A stretch of 64,000 nt of DNA from an uncultured Lachnospiraceae bacterium (GTDB taxonomy: Bacteria; Bacillota; Clostridia; Lachnospirales; Lachnospiraceae), in assembly GCA_934309145.1 (NCBI GenBank), contig CAKRCW010000001.1, forward strand, positions 363,371 through 427,370, read 5' to 3'. The notes below the pieces were generated by a model. That model was not told the DNA's origin and did not search any database. It saw only the letters and a list, made by a program, of their open reading frames with translations. A program made the translations under genes and the position numbers. Shown piece by piece: positions 53,353 to 62,874 of this stretch; position 1 is the first letter of the stretch; the number at the start of each line of letters is the position of its first letter.

Positions 53353-53421
53353 CTGTATTTAATTATAGTGCCCTTTATTCACCGTATATTCATACGATAT
53401 AAATACATTCAGGAGGGCATT

Positions 53422-54816
53422 ATGAACAAGACATTATTCAAAGAAAAAGACTATATTGAAGAGCTTGTTACATTAATCAGAAGTGACATTGACGAGCAAA
53501 GCCTTATAGATAAATTATCTAATTATCATAACAGCGACATAGCTGAAACCCTTGTGAGGCTCACGCCCAATGAAAGAAAAAATCTATACAACATACTTGG
53601 AGCACAGCGCATTGCAGAAATACTCCCATATTCGGATGACACTGAGCTTTTCTTCAATGAATTGTCAATAGACAGTGCTGCAAAGGTTATATCTCTCATG
53701 GATTCCGATGATGCAGTTGACGTACTCGGAGATTTAGATGACGAGAAAAAACGTGAGATTGTTAAACGACTTGATTTTTCTTCAAGAAATAAAGTAAAAA
53801 TGCTTCTCTCTTATGATGAGGAAGAAATTGGCAGCTGTATGACTACCAACTATATATGTATACATAATAACTTAACTATCCGTCAGGCAATGGGTGAATT
53901 AGTTAAGCAAGCTGGTGAAAATGACAATATTTCCACAATTTATGTAGTTGATAAAAATGAGAAATTCTTCGGTGCTATTGACTTGAAGGATTTGATAGTT
54001 GCCAGAGAACACGATAGCCTTGATGATATTATCATACACTCCTACCCATATGTACTAGACCATGCCAAGATAGACGACTGTATCGACAGAATAGTTGAAT
54101 ACTCGGAGGACTCCATCCCTGTTCTTATGGATGATGGCACTATCCTTGGTGTAATTACGTCAGAGGATATAATCGAGCTTGTAGATAATGAGATGGGTGA
54201 GGATTATGCAAAGCTTGCTGGTCTTACTGCTGAAGAGGATTTAAATGAAACAACCATAGACAGTATGAAGAAAAGACTTCCATGGCTTATCATACTGCTC
54301 TTCTTAGGAATGGCTGTATCTTCTGTTGTAGGAATATTTGAAACAGTTGTAGCTGTATTGCCGATTGTAATATGCTTTCAGTCTCTTGTGCTTGACATGG
54401 CAGGAAATGTCGGCACACAGTCACTTGCTGTTACCATCAGAGTTCTCATGGACGAAAATCTGACCGGTAAAATGAAGTTAAAGCTGCTTATCAAGGAGCT
54501 GAAGATTGGTCTTACAAACGGAGCTATTCTTGGAATTATGGCATTGGCATTTCTCGGCATTTACATCCATATATTCAAGGGATATACATGGGGATATGCA
54601 TTTCTTATATCAGGATGTGTAGGTGCATCTCTTATTGTAGCTATGCTAATATCAAGTATGGTAGGAACATTAATCCCTATGTTCTTTCATAAGATTAAAA
54701 TTGATCCTGCTGTTGCGTCAGGACCACTTATCACAACCATCAACGATTTAGTTGCAGTTGTGACATACTATGGACTCGCACTTATATTTTTAATAGATGT
54801 ATTCCATATAGCATAA
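53422..54816 (+). CDS. mgtE: Magnesium transporter MgtE
   Basis: Mg2+-gated channel of 464 residues from ATG 53422 (AGGAGGG). The N domain (about 1-130) is a helical MgtE_N, two CBS domains follow (GAIDLKDLIVAREHDSLDD and VITSEDIIELVDNEMGEDY), and five membrane helices from about 300 contain GNVGTQSLAVTIR, the conserved pore motif. The acidic Mg-sensing residues between domains are present. Regulation of the gene is suggested by the leader upstream. Confidence 0.95.
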   Translation: MNKTLFKEKDYIEELVTLIRSDIDEQSLIDKLSNYHNSDIAETLVRLTPNERKNLYNILGAQRIAEILPYSDDTELFFNELSIDSAAKVISLMDSDDAVDVLGDLDDEKKREIVKRLDFSSRNKVKMLLSYDEEEIGSCMTTNYICIHNNLTIRQAMGELVKQAGENDNISTIYVVDKNEKFFGAIDLKDLIVAREHDSLDDIIIHSYPYVLDHAKIDDCIDRIVEYSEDSIPVLMDDGTILGVITSEDIIELVDNEMGEDYAKLAGLTAEEDLNETTIDSMKKRLPWLIILLFLGMAVSSVVGIFETVVAVLPIVICFQSLVLDMAGNVGTQSLAVTIRVLMDENLTGKMKLKLLIKELKIGLTNGAILGIMALAFLGIYIHIFKGYTWGYAFLISGCVGASLIVAMLISSMVGTLIPMFFHKIKIDPAVASGPLITTINDLVAVVTYYGLALIFLIDVFHIA

Positions 54817-54823
54817 AAGATTT

Positions 54824-54880
54824 ATAGCCCTGCTTATGTAATATATGTTTAAGGAACAGATATTACATAAACGGGGCTAT
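54824..54880 (+). terminator. Bidirectional terminator after mgtE
   Basis: A 21-bp stem (54824-54844 with 54860-54880, arm ATAGCCCTGCTTATGTAATAT, with two G-U type steps) is followed by TCTTTTATTA. It serves mgtE and, on the other strand, the small membrane protein gene. Confidence 0.85.
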
Positions 54881-54887
54881 TCTTTTA

Positions 54888-55235
54888 TTACTTATTTGTT
54901 ATTATTGCAATTACCGCAACCACTGCATTTATCAGACACCAACCTGACCAGATTGCCAAATCTGAAAAACTGCCAAAGCCTGTAAATCCTATCAATGCAG
55001 CAAGGCCAAACAGAATAATCAAAGCGATATTTCCGCCCTTTTTTTCAGATTTTCTTGTCGCCACTGATACAATTCCACCTGCAAGCATAAGTATCGCAAC
55101 TAAGATACCTGCTGAGCCTGAAGTTTCACCATTTGCTTCCAGTGAATTAGCAACCCCGGCTGCACATGACTGGAATGCCACAAGAGCAAACAAAACCATT
55201 GATAAAATACCCGATACTAACTTCCATGTTTTCAT
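54888..55235 (-). CDS. Small membrane protein, function unknown
   Basis: A 115-residue protein with an N-terminal helix containing VLFALVAFQSCAAG, which could be a lipobox-like signal, and three further hydrophobic segments (GILVAILMLAGGIVSVAT, IALIILFGLAALIGF and LINAVVAVIAIIT). I recognise no family. The ATG has AAAGAGGAGGAAG upstream. It stands alone between two terminated units. Confidence 0.65.
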   Translation of the reverse strand: MKTWKLVSGILSMVLFALVAFQSCAAGVANSLEANGETSGSAGILVAILMLAGGIVSVATRKSEKKGGNIALIILFGLAALIGFTGFGSFSDLAIWSGWCLINAVVAVIAIITNK

Positions 55236-55352
55236 TATTCTTCCTCCTCTTTCCTGTAGATATAATGTTAGTATTATGTAGTTTCTTATACCTCCTGACG
55301 GAAATTATCTCATATTTTATTCTATTTTGTTCCCCCTGTAGAGGTGGTAAGT

Positions 55353-55814
55353 TTAATCCTGAATACCGCTTGTTCTAAGTGGCGGAAATCCTTTTTTACT
55401 TAACAGTTCATTTATGTCAAGAATACTCCCCGGTCTCTCATTAAACGCTATCATCAAAAATGCATCTCTTGGAATCTTTGCATACAATTCTGCCATTTCA
55501 TATTTTCTTAATGCTCTTTGTGTTTCCTCCAAACTAAAATTTGCAGCATAACAAATCCGCAAAATAATATCTCGCTGTCTGGTATTTTTCTCACCAGAGA
55601 GAAGTTTATAGCCATAGCGTTCAGGAATATCAGCCTTCAAAAATACTAGCTGTTGTGTCAATCCCTTTTTCTTTAATAAATCCTTTACATATATATAAAA
55701 TGATTCTTTATTATCAATCATACTTTCTTTGTTATCTGCACAATATTTTTCAAAATCAGATATATGGGTTTTTCCTAAAACAGCATTTAATTCTTTTGTA
55801 TTTTTTTCGTTCAT
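55353..55814 (-). CDS. XRE-like helix-turn-helix protein divergent from a Ser/Thr kinase
   Basis: A 153-residue protein from ATG 55814 (TGGAGAG site). The segment DLLKKKGLTQQLVFLKADIP, then RYGYKLLSGEKNTRQRDIIL, resembles an XRE-type helix-turn-helix, and LEETQRALRKYEMAELYAKI follows. The C-terminal part (RDAFLMIAFN, then INELLSKKGFPPL) is small and unknown. It faces away from the kinase gene with about 80 bases between them; such pairs occur in Lachnospiraceae, and the kinase may control the regulator. The pairing is inferred. Confidence 0.6.
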   Translation of the reverse strand: MNEKNTKELNAVLGKTHISDFEKYCADNKESMIDNKESFYIYVKDLLKKKGLTQQLVFLKADIPERYGYKLLSGEKNTRQRDIILRICYAANFSLEETQRALRKYEMAELYAKIPRDAFLMIAFNERPGSILDINELLSKKGFPPLRTSGIQD

Positions 55815-55895
55815 TCTACTCTCCAATCTGCTATAATAAACAAGTAGGACGACAGTCCAGATTATATACTAACATTTTACAGAAAGGATATACAT

Positions 55896-56978
55896 ATGGA
55901 TATCAATCATCGTCTTGCCATTTCTTATTATAAAACAATAGCGGTAATTAATGAACCTCATCACATATATTTGGTTCAACATCAGGAAACCAAAAATATT
56001 GCAATAAAAAAGGTTCTTGACATCTATAATATTGATGTCTATAACTATCTATACAATAACCATATAACAGGGACTCCCAAAATCATCAATTATTATGAAG
56101 AAGACAACAAACTTACTGTCATAGAAGAATATATATCCGGTGTCTCTCTTCAGGATAAAATTAATAATACGGAAATATCAATCTCTGATTTATACAGTTA
56201 TATGCATGATTTGTGTAATATTCTTAAGCAGTTACACAGTTGCAATCCTGCTATTATTCATCGAGACATCAAACCATCTAACATCATAATAACAAGCTAC
56301 AACAAGGCTGTGTTGCTTGACTTCAATGCCGCCAAATATTATTCAACAGAAAAAAACGTAGATACGATTCTTCTTGGAACACAGGGGTATGCTGCACCTG
56401 AACAATATGGTTTCGGACAATCATCTGCTCAGACAGATATATACTCTCTAGGCATAATACTAAAAGAGATAGCTGATGTTTCCGACTGTCACACCGCCTC
56501 TATTGATAACGTAATCGCAAAAAGCACGCAGATGAATCCCTCCGAGCGTTATAAAAATATTAACGAGCTCCAAGAGGCATTGTTATCAACAAATGAAATT
56601 CCAGATAAAACCAGCTTGAATCTTAAAGGCAACCGAAATTATACAAAATATATTCCACCCGGTTTTCGTTCCAAAACGCCTTGGAAAATATTACTTGCTG
56701 CTATTTCATATATCGCTATTATATGGCTTAGTTTATCAATGAAAGTTAAAGATACATATGGTGTATCTTTATGGATTGAACGAGTGACAGCACTTGTTAT
56801 GCTGCTTTTAATCATCGCATCTGCATTTAATTACCTGAATATTCAGAAATTAATGCCTTTATGTAATTATGAAAAAAAATCTATACATATTCTTGGCATC
56901 ATATTGCTAGATGTAATAATTATATTTGGACTTGTTATTATTATGACTATTATCGAATCATTTTGTACTTCTGTATAA
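55896..56978 (+). CDS. Membrane-anchored Ser/Thr protein kinase
   Basis: Eukaryotic-like (Hanks-type) kinase of 360 residues. A Lys at 38-39 (NIAIKKVL), the catalytic loop HRDIKPSNI (122-130), DFN instead of DFG (142-144), the APE-like segment GTQGYAAPEQYGF and SAQTDIYSLGIILKEI are present. Three hydrophobic helices after about residue 255 anchor the C-terminus, and no extracellular sensor is present. The DFN replacement should be noted, although many active bacterial kinases tolerate it. Divergent to the XRE-like gene. Confidence 0.9.
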   Translation: MDINHRLAISYYKTIAVINEPHHIYLVQHQETKNIAIKKVLDIYNIDVYNYLYNNHITGTPKIINYYEEDNKLTVIEEYISGVSLQDKINNTEISISDLYSYMHDLCNILKQLHSCNPAIIHRDIKPSNIIITSYNKAVLLDFNAAKYYSTEKNVDTILLGTQGYAAPEQYGFGQSSAQTDIYSLGIILKEIADVSDCHTASIDNVIAKSTQMNPSERYKNINELQEALLSTNEIPDKTSLNLKGNRNYTKYIPPGFRSKTPWKILLAAISYIAIIWLSLSMKVKDTYGVSLWIERVTALVMLLLIIASAFNYLNIQKLMPLCNYEKKSIHILGIILLDVIIIFGLVIIMTIIESFCTSV

Positions 56979-57003
56979 ATGGTTCTATATATAATATAAC
57001 ACA

Positions 57004-57051
57004 TTGGTCAATAAAAATTACCACCTTATTGGTGGCATTTTTATTGACCAA
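57004..57051 (+). terminator. Long-stem terminator between the kinase and pilin genes
   Basis: TTGGTCAATAAAAAT at 57004 and ATTTTTATTGACCAA to 57051 pair around an inner CCACC/GGTGG stem with a TTATT loop. It follows the kinase stop by 26 bases; the T-rich right arm supports termination. Confidence 0.75.
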
Positions 57052-57097
57052 ATTTAACATATAAGTTATCATGTAAATAAATTTTTATGCTAAGAAG

Positions 57098-57727
57098 GTG
57101 ATTGAAATAAAATCCTTAAAAAACCGTGGTTTTACACTAGTGGAACTTATTGTAGTAATTGTTATTTTGGCAATTCTTTCAGCAATACTTATTCCTGCTC
57201 TGCTAGGACATATAGATAATTCAAAAAAACAGGTTATAATATCAGAAGCCAAGGAAGTTTGGACAGCATCGCAGGCAGCTCTTGCAGAATGTTATGCCCT
57301 ACATCCGGAAAGCTTTAAATCATCTTGTAAGTTCACAAGCACAATTGATGGTGTACAAATGACTAAGCTTGGTCGAATATCAAATGGTGCTTTAGGAGCT
57401 TTGCAAAAAAGACCTAACGATACCACGGAAGCTGGTACTTCTAGCAGGCGAATTGCAAAACAGGTATTGATTTATTTGGAAAGTGCAGACAAAAATGCAA
57501 ATCCTCGTTATACATTTGGCAGTGGACAAATTCCCACAGGAAACAGTACACCAAGCAATTATTTAGGAGCTAACCCCGGTCCAAAGGATGTAATTATCCA
57601 AATTTTTCATACAGCCGATGGCAGACTTGTCTCTCTTAATTTTGCTAAAAATGGATACATGGTGACTATGATTGCCGGTAAAGAACCAACTTGCGTTTAT
57701 GATGGAAAATGCCTGCCTTCTAAATAA
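57098..57727 (+). CDS. Lone type IV-like prepilin with an altered start codon
   Basis: The 209-residue reading opens at a GTG, but the strong AAGAAGGTGAT site is placed for the ATA at 57107, giving a normal leader MKSLKNRGFTLVELIVV if ATA were ATG. The prepilin cleavage motif is G-F-T-L-V-E, followed by the usual helix VVIVILAILSAILIPALLG. A Cys pair and a Lys-rich end are visible. Prepilin-like genes usually stand with peptidase, ATPase and membrane genes; none is nearby. It may be a pseudopilin read at low level, or inactive. Confidence 0.75.
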   Translation: MIEIKSLKNRGFTLVELIVVIVILAILSAILIPALLGHIDNSKKQVIISEAKEVWTASQAALAECYALHPESFKSSCKFTSTIDGVQMTKLGRISNGALGALQKRPNDTTEAGTSSRRIAKQVLIYLESADKNANPRYTFGSGQIPTGNSTPSNYLGANPGPKDVIIQIFHTADGRLVSLNFAKNGYMVTMIAGKEPTCVYDGKCLPSK

Positions 57728-57734
57728 GCCTTGC

Positions 57735-58166
57735 TTATTTATTAAGTACCTTGCTCCATCTTCTCCCTCTCGTTTTTACATGAACTGAATAAGAACCGTC
57801 CACATCATCCGATGCAGTATATTTTATATGGATTACGCCTTTAGAATTGATAATGGGTTCTGCATCAAATACATAATTGCCTTCTTCCATATCCTTTTGG
57901 CATATCAGTTTATCATTAAAATAGATATATAACGACACTGTGCCTTTATAAATATGAAATTCATTTGAAACCTTAATATCTTTTTTCTCTGACACCTCAT
58001 ATATGGCATCCCCATCATTTGAGGTTAGCTGCTCATCATTTTGCATCACATTCAGTGTTCCATACAATTCCATCCCCTCACCCCATTTTTCTTTTCCTGA
58101 AAGATATATACCTGCTAAGGCAAACAGAACAACTGTTGCCAACAATATAATTATCTTCTTTTTCAT
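57735..58166 (-). CDS. Secreted or membrane-anchored small protein
   Basis: A 143-residue protein from ATG 58166 (GGGGGAAGG site). One N-terminal helix (KKKIIILLATVVLFALAGIYL) is followed by a strand-rich exterior domain with YEVSEKKDIKVSNEFHIYKG and VIHIKYTASDDVDGSYSVHV. No family is recognised. It follows the ABC ATPase gene by 17 bases in the same direction, so it may be an accessory of that exporter. Confidence 0.65.
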   Translation of the reverse strand: MKKKIIILLATVVLFALAGIYLSGKEKWGEGMELYGTLNVMQNDEQLTSNDGDAIYEVSEKKDIKVSNEFHIYKGTVSLYIYFNDKLICQKDMEEGNYVFDAEPIINSKGVIHIKYTASDDVDGSYSVHVKTRGRRWSKVLNK

Positions 58167-58182
58167 AGACCTTCCCCCTGAC

Positions 58183-58857
58183 TTACAATTTCTTATCTTC
58201 CACAATTTTTGCTGTTTCCAACCGTATCAAACGCTTTGTCTTTGCCGCTATTTTATCATCATGTGTTACAATTACTACCGTCTTTCCCTGTTCATTGATT
58301 TCCCGAAAAATCTGCATGATTTCTTCTGCTGTACCTACATCCAGAGCCCCTGTCGGTTCATCTGCCAATATGATTGGAGGATTTGCAACCAAGGCTCGTG
58401 CAATCGCAACACGCTGCTTCTGACCACCTGATATCTGACTTGGATATTTGTGTTTCATATCTGCTATTCCCATCCGCTCCAGCAATATATTTGCCTTTTT
58501 CAATGCCTCTTTTCCAGATACATTCATCGCCTGCAATGGCAATACAACATTTTCCAAAACTGTGTTATGGTCTATTAATGCAAAATTCTGAAATACAAAG
58601 CCTATGTTTTCCCGCCTGAATTTCCATAGCTTTTTGCTTGAAATATGTGACACATCCTTCTCACCAAACTTAAAAAATCCGCTGGTTGCTGTATCTAAAA
58701 AGCCTATAATATTAAGAAGCGTTGTCTTACCAGAACCGCTTCGACCCATTATAGATACAAATTCCCCTTTCTCAATCGTAAGTGTGATATCCTGCAATGC
58801 CTGAATCTTATATGTATCTCCCTCGTAAACCTTACTAATGTTTTCCAATTGTATCAT
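58183..58857 (-). CDS. ABC exporter ATP-binding protein
   Basis: A 224-residue ATPase of the LolD/MacB type with Walker A GRSGSGKTT, signature [16 protein letters not shown], Walker [16 protein letters not shown] and the His switch VIVTHDDKIA. The start overlaps the permease stop (ATGA). It couples to the two FtsX-like permeases upstream. It is distinct from the ABC ATPase at 45.7 kb. Confidence 0.93.
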   Translation of the reverse strand: MIQLENISKVYEGDTYKIQALQDITLTIEKGEFVSIMGRSGSGKTTLLNIIGFLDTATSGFFKFGEKDVSHISSKKLWKFRRENIGFVFQNFALIDHNTVLENVVLPLQAMNVSGKEALKKANILLERMGIADMKHKYPSQISGGQKQRVAIARALVANPPIILADEPTGALDVGTAEEIMQIFREINEQGKTVVIVTHDDKIAAKTKRLIRLETAKIVEDKKL

Positions 58858-60041
58858 AAGCGTGCCTCCCCTATAATCGTCATAACCCTTCTGTGCCAGA
58901 TTGTCCTAAATGCAATATAAGATGCACAAATGATAAATAACACCACACCTATAAGCAATTTGGGAACTACTCTTTGAAGATAAATCATTTTATCCGACTG
59001 ATTAAGACTGTGTGCAAACAGACTAAACGCTATACTAACGCCCAATATTGCTTTCAGTAAATTTTCAAATACTATCGTCCAAAAAAGGGAACCTTCTGAA
59101 ACCCCATAGACATGCATAATGGCAAGCTCCTTTTGCCAGCAAAGCACATCCGACAAGAAAGCTGCTCCTACACCAATCATGGCAACAAATACTGCAAAAC
59201 ACAGCATGATTCCAATTGCTCTCCACAAATCTGCATTTTCCTTCTTTTGTTCTGCGACCAAATCATCCATCGTATTTACATAACATTTTATGCCACATTC
59301 ATTTGCAAGCTTCTTTATCTCCTTTTTTAGAGTTTCCGCATGCTCACCCTGTGTCAATCTTACATAGACCGAATTATACACATTTGTATAAAACATCGAA
59401 CTCGCCTCAAAATATGCTTCATCCATAACTGAAACTATGTAATCATCCAGACAAACAACGGCTTCCTGTGAGTGAAACAACAGGTTAGATGACCATTTTT
59501 CTCCTTTTTCAAAATATCCTACCACCATCGTCTTCGTTCCAAGATTAGCATTTTCTAAAATTGTCCCAACTGGAATATCCCCCAGCTTATCCTTACAGAC
59601 ATATCCATAGAGCATATTTTTATCATCTGCATGGTTTATTTCTTCATGGAAGGACACCCGACACAGATTAAATAAATCATCATCTATATATAATGTATTT
59701 TCTCTTTTCTCCATTCCGTCTTGTATATAGTTGACAGGAAGGAACATATATTTTCCAGCATTTTCGCCGTATTCTTCATCTAACTTATGCATAAACCATT
59801 CTACGTTATCGTAATACCCTGCACTGTCCTGCTCTGCCATAAGAATATTCAGATTGACAAAATCCGTATCAGAAAATACCTGTTTGGTCTCATAGATATA
59901 ATAAGTTGACTTTGCTGACATAAAAAACACGTTGCACAACATATATAAAGCAGTTGCAATCACTAAGGTTGTAAGAAGGAAATTAAGCTTACGCCTGAAA
60001 ACATATTCTGTTGCCTTTCGGAGCAGAAATCTAATTTGCAT
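58854..60041 (-). CDS. ABC exporter permease, FtsX-like (larger subunit)
   Basis: A 395-residue permease from ATG 60041 (AAGGAGG site), starting 1 base after the stop of the first permease gene. N-terminal helix KLNFLLTTLVIATALYMLC, a large exterior domain to about 270 and three C-terminal helices, including MLCFAVFVAMIGVGAAFLSD and WTIVFENLLKAILGVSIAF. The LAIMHVYGVSEGSLFW segment is the coupling loop. It is likely to form a heterodimer with the shorter permease. Confidence 0.85.
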   Translation of the reverse strand: MQIRFLLRKATEYVFRRKLNFLLTTLVIATALYMLCNVFFMSAKSTYYIYETKQVFSDTDFVNLNILMAEQDSAGYYDNVEWFMHKLDEEYGENAGKYMFLPVNYIQDGMEKRENTLYIDDDLFNLCRVSFHEEINHADDKNMLYGYVCKDKLGDIPVGTILENANLGTKTMVVGYFEKGEKWSSNLLFHSQEAVVCLDDYIVSVMDEAYFEASSMFYTNVYNSVYVRLTQGEHAETLKKEIKKLANECGIKCYVNTMDDLVAEQKKENADLWRAIGIMLCFAVFVAMIGVGAAFLSDVLCWQKELAIMHVYGVSEGSLFWTIVFENLLKAILGVSIAFSLFAHSLNQSDKMIYLQRVVPKLLIGVVLFIICASYIAFRTIWHRRVMTIIGEARL

Positions 60042-60042
60042 A

Positions 60043-61050
60043 TCAAATCGCCTCCTTATCAATCGTGAATTTGGCAGCTTTGTAAACTGGTGTCAGAACC
60101 AATACAAATGATACCAAAACCACAAACAGCACAGAGACTACAGCTTTTTGTATATCGATTGAAATGTCAATTAAATCAAAACGCGAAAGGCAAGCCTCAA
60201 TTAACAGAACTGCAACCACCGCACTCGAAGATACTAAAAGCATCTGTCTGTAAAAAAGGAAAAACAATTTCAAGTCCGAATATCCAAATATTTTCCGTAT
60301 AAGCACTTCCTTTTTCCTTCGCAAAATCCAGAACTCCGATATTACAATGCAATTTATGATTGCAAAAAAAGTTATTGTATTATAAAACTTCTCATCTGCA
60401 TTTTGACTGCCAACTTCTATGTATCGCTCTGAGATGCTGCTATACTCGGCATGCATTTCCTTACAGAAATCAGAAATCTCCTGCTTCATATCTGTATAGT
60501 TGGAATTACATTCCATCGAAAAAGCATCTGACTTAGTTAATTGCTCTGCCATCTCCGAATTTTCCCGAAACAGGAGTTTATAATTCAAGACATCTGTTTT
60601 CTTGCTTTCTATAACCCCTGCCACCAAAAGCTTATTCCCATCTATCGAGATATAATACTCCCCATTTTCAGTAATACACTGCTCCAGCATTTCTTTACCG
60701 ACATATATCTCACCAGCCTCATTCGTCACTTTTACCATATATGGCAATGGTTCTGCCTGTTTGATTATTACTTCACATTCCTGATACTGTTCCAACGAAT
60801 CTAAGTAAACATACGCCCCTGTTACAATAATATTACCGGGTAGTTTCTTAAGCTTTTCTATTACCTTTTCACCATCCGACGTGTTCAAAAGACTGATGCT
60901 GTACATATATTTGTAGTTGTATGCATTTACTTCGCTGATTGCATACTCCACCTGCTGATAAATGGAGGTTGCATTTAAAAAGGCAAAAAAAGATACTGCT
61001 ATCCCTACAAGCAAAAGCCACGTTGATAAATGTCTGAATAACCCCCTCAT
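60043..61050 (-). CDS. ABC exporter permease, FtsX-like (smaller subunit)
   Basis: A 335-residue permease; ATG 61050 lies 6 bases after GGGGGG. It has the N-terminal helix WLLLVGIAVSFFAFL, an exterior domain to about 220, and three C-terminal helices. EVLIRKIFGYSDLKLFFLFY is the coupling segment. Its stop is next to the start of the second permease. Together with the ATPase they form an exporter controlled by the two-component system upstream. Confidence 0.85.
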   Translation of the reverse strand: MRGLFRHLSTWLLLVGIAVSFFAFLNATSIYQQVEYAISEVNAYNYKYMYSISLLNTSDGEKVIEKLKKLPGNIIVTGAYVYLDSLEQYQECEVIIKQAEPLPYMVKVTNEAGEIYVGKEMLEQCITENGEYYISIDGNKLLVAGVIESKKTDVLNYKLLFRENSEMAEQLTKSDAFSMECNSNYTDMKQEISDFCKEMHAEYSSISERYIEVGSQNADEKFYNTITFFAIINCIVISEFWILRRKKEVLIRKIFGYSDLKLFFLFYRQMLLVSSSAVVAVLLIEACLSRFDLIDISIDIQKAVVSVLFVVLVSFVLVLTPVYKAAKFTIDKEAI

Positions 61051-61083
61051 ATACATCCCCCCATCTGTCTTTCCTACATATCC

Positions 61084-62874
61084 TTAAAGCTTGACACTTA
61101 CCTCAAATGTATTGTCCGTCACCTTCAAATGTATTTTTCCGCCATGAAGCTTCACGATTTCATTTACTATTGACAAACCAAGTCCATGTCCGCCTGTCCG
61201 TTTACGGTTTTCTTCCTTGGTATATGGTTTTAAAAGCTTCTTTGCGTCCTCTGTCGTAAGCAGTCCAGTGTAAGTGTTTTGTATCTGATATGTGTCTTTA
61301 CCTACTGTAATTTCTATCTGTCCGCCTTCCTCACCATGTAAAATTGCATTTTGAAGAAGATTGTCTGCGAGCTGCCTGAGCATTGCCTCATTGCCGCGCA
61401 TTGTCCCCTCTCCCATCACAGAAATATGCTGCTCATGAGCCTCCGAAAGCTCCTTGTATTTACGAACCAGATTCTCAGTCTGTGCACGCATATCTACATC
61501 TGTCTTTCTGTCAATTTTACCGGTCTGTCCAAGCTTCGAGAAACCTAGCGACTGCTCTATCATGTGGTTCATATCTGCAATATTCTTTAGCATTTCATCT
61601 GCATAGTACTCACGCTTTTCCGTATGCACATTTTCCTTCAGATTCTCTGCCATACCCGATAATATCATCAGCGGGCTTTTCAAATCGTGTGCCATTGCAT
61701 TTGTTAGGCTTCGCTGATAGTCCTCAAGCTCATATCTTGCCTTAAGCCGCACATATGTAAACCTCGCCCATAAAAAGCTGATGATTAGTATGGCAAGTAA
61801 AAGGCCGCTTACAAGCTTAAGTGTGAAGCTACGATATTTTTGGAAAAAATCATACTTATATGCAGTTACGATGGTATATCTTGTATTATCGTTATTGCTA
61901 TCCTGCATTTCCACAACAGAATACATCGCCTTTGTGAATGAAAATAGTCCACGCTCTGTTGTCACCCAAGCAACACTTAACTGTTTGTCATTCTTATACC
62001 TATTGTAAACATTGTTTTCCACCTGCAACAGTTCAGAAATCTCAGATGATTTAATTCCAAGAACCGGATACCATTTTGTTCCTTTCCGCTCCCAACGTTC
62101 AGGAGTTTCCTGTATCTTTTCCATACCATCCACATCTTCCGGTGTAAAATTATAACTTTTCACTACTTCCCCATGTTCACAGCATGATACCGTACTAAAA
62201 TAAAACAGCCTACTGCCTTCATCCACATAAAAGTCACCAAACTCCATAATTTTTCCGATTTCGTAATTGGAATACATATAATATTCGTTATAATCACGAA
62301 TAAATTCATCCGGGAGCTCCTGTGCACAGGTATAATAAGACTCACATAAGTTCGTTTTTTGTTTTCCCTCTTCCCCTACCTGTTCATATCTGTCGCAAAA
62401 CAGATAATACCTCGGACTGCTGTCTACTATCATTTCTCCATCTTCATTATAAATGGCTACAGCAACAGCAGATATACCGCCATAACCCCCGTACTCTCTT
62501 ATCGGAATAAACCGATACATATACGCCCCCAACTGCTCATCTAAATTTTTCCCCGGTTTCTCTCCCCCTCCTGTCAGCTCTCCATAACGTCTTTCAAGAT
62601 ACCTCTGCATAAAATCCTGTTGTTCATTAATTATATTCTCAGCGTTATCATTCGCATCCTGTAAAACCGATTTAAAATGCCATGTGCCTCCCATACCAAT
62701 AATCAAAAACACAACAATAAACCGTTCCAGCCATACCATCCAGAACTTCTTTCTTTTCAGATATCTATAGTTAATCCTGTTTTGTTGCGCAGCCCTTCGC
62801 TCTGCACGTTTTTTCTTACGAAGCTCTCTCTTTTTTCTTTTATATTCAAAATCTGGTAAAATCGTAAATTTCAT
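61084..62874 (-). CDS. Sensor histidine kinase of a two-component system
   Basis: A 596-residue membrane kinase; ATG 62874 overlaps the TGA of the regulator gene. A basic cytoplasmic tail, a helix (RFIVVFLIIGMGGTWHF), a large extracellular domain of about 280 residues and a second helix (LVSGLLLAILIISFLWA) precede the HisKA box NAMAHDLKSPLMILSG and the ATPase domain with GGHGLGLSIVNEIVKLHGGK. The big exterior domain suggests direct sensing of an envelope or antibiotic signal. It is co-transcribed with the regulator and the ABC exporter. Confidence 0.93.
   Translation of the reverse strand: MKFTILPDFEYKRKKRELRKKKRAERRAAQQNRINYRYLKRKKFWMVWLERFIVVFLIIGMGGTWHFKSVLQDANDNAENIINEQQDFMQRYLERRYGELTGGGEKPGKNLDEQLGAYMYRFIPIREYGGYGGISAVAVAIYNEDGEMIVDSSPRYYLFCDRYEQVGEEGKQKTNLCESYYTCAQELPDEFIRDYNEYYMYSNYEIGKIMEFGDFYVDEGSRLFYFSTVSCCEHGEVVKSYNFTPEDVDGMEKIQETPERWERKGTKWYPVLGIKSSEISELLQVENNVYNRYKNDKQLSVAWVTTERGLFSFTKAMYSVVEMQDSNNDNTRYTIVTAYKYDFFQKYRSFTLKLVSGLLLAILIISFLWARFTYVRLKARYELEDYQRSLTNAMAHDLKSPLMILSGMAENLKENVHTEKREYYADEMLKNIADMNHMIEQSLGFSKLGQTGKIDRKTDVDMRAQTENLVRKYKELSEAHEQHISVMGEGTMRGNEAMLRQLADNLLQNAILHGEEGGQIEITVGKDTYQIQNTYTGLLTTEDAKKLLKPYTKEENRKRTGGHGLGLSIVNEIVKLHGGKIHLKVTDNTFEVSVKL

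Noticed and set aside
53223..53421. M-box (ykoK) riboswitch before mgtE
   Set aside because: The leader folds, but I could not find the conserved ykoK core sequences, so I report only an unnamed structured leader.
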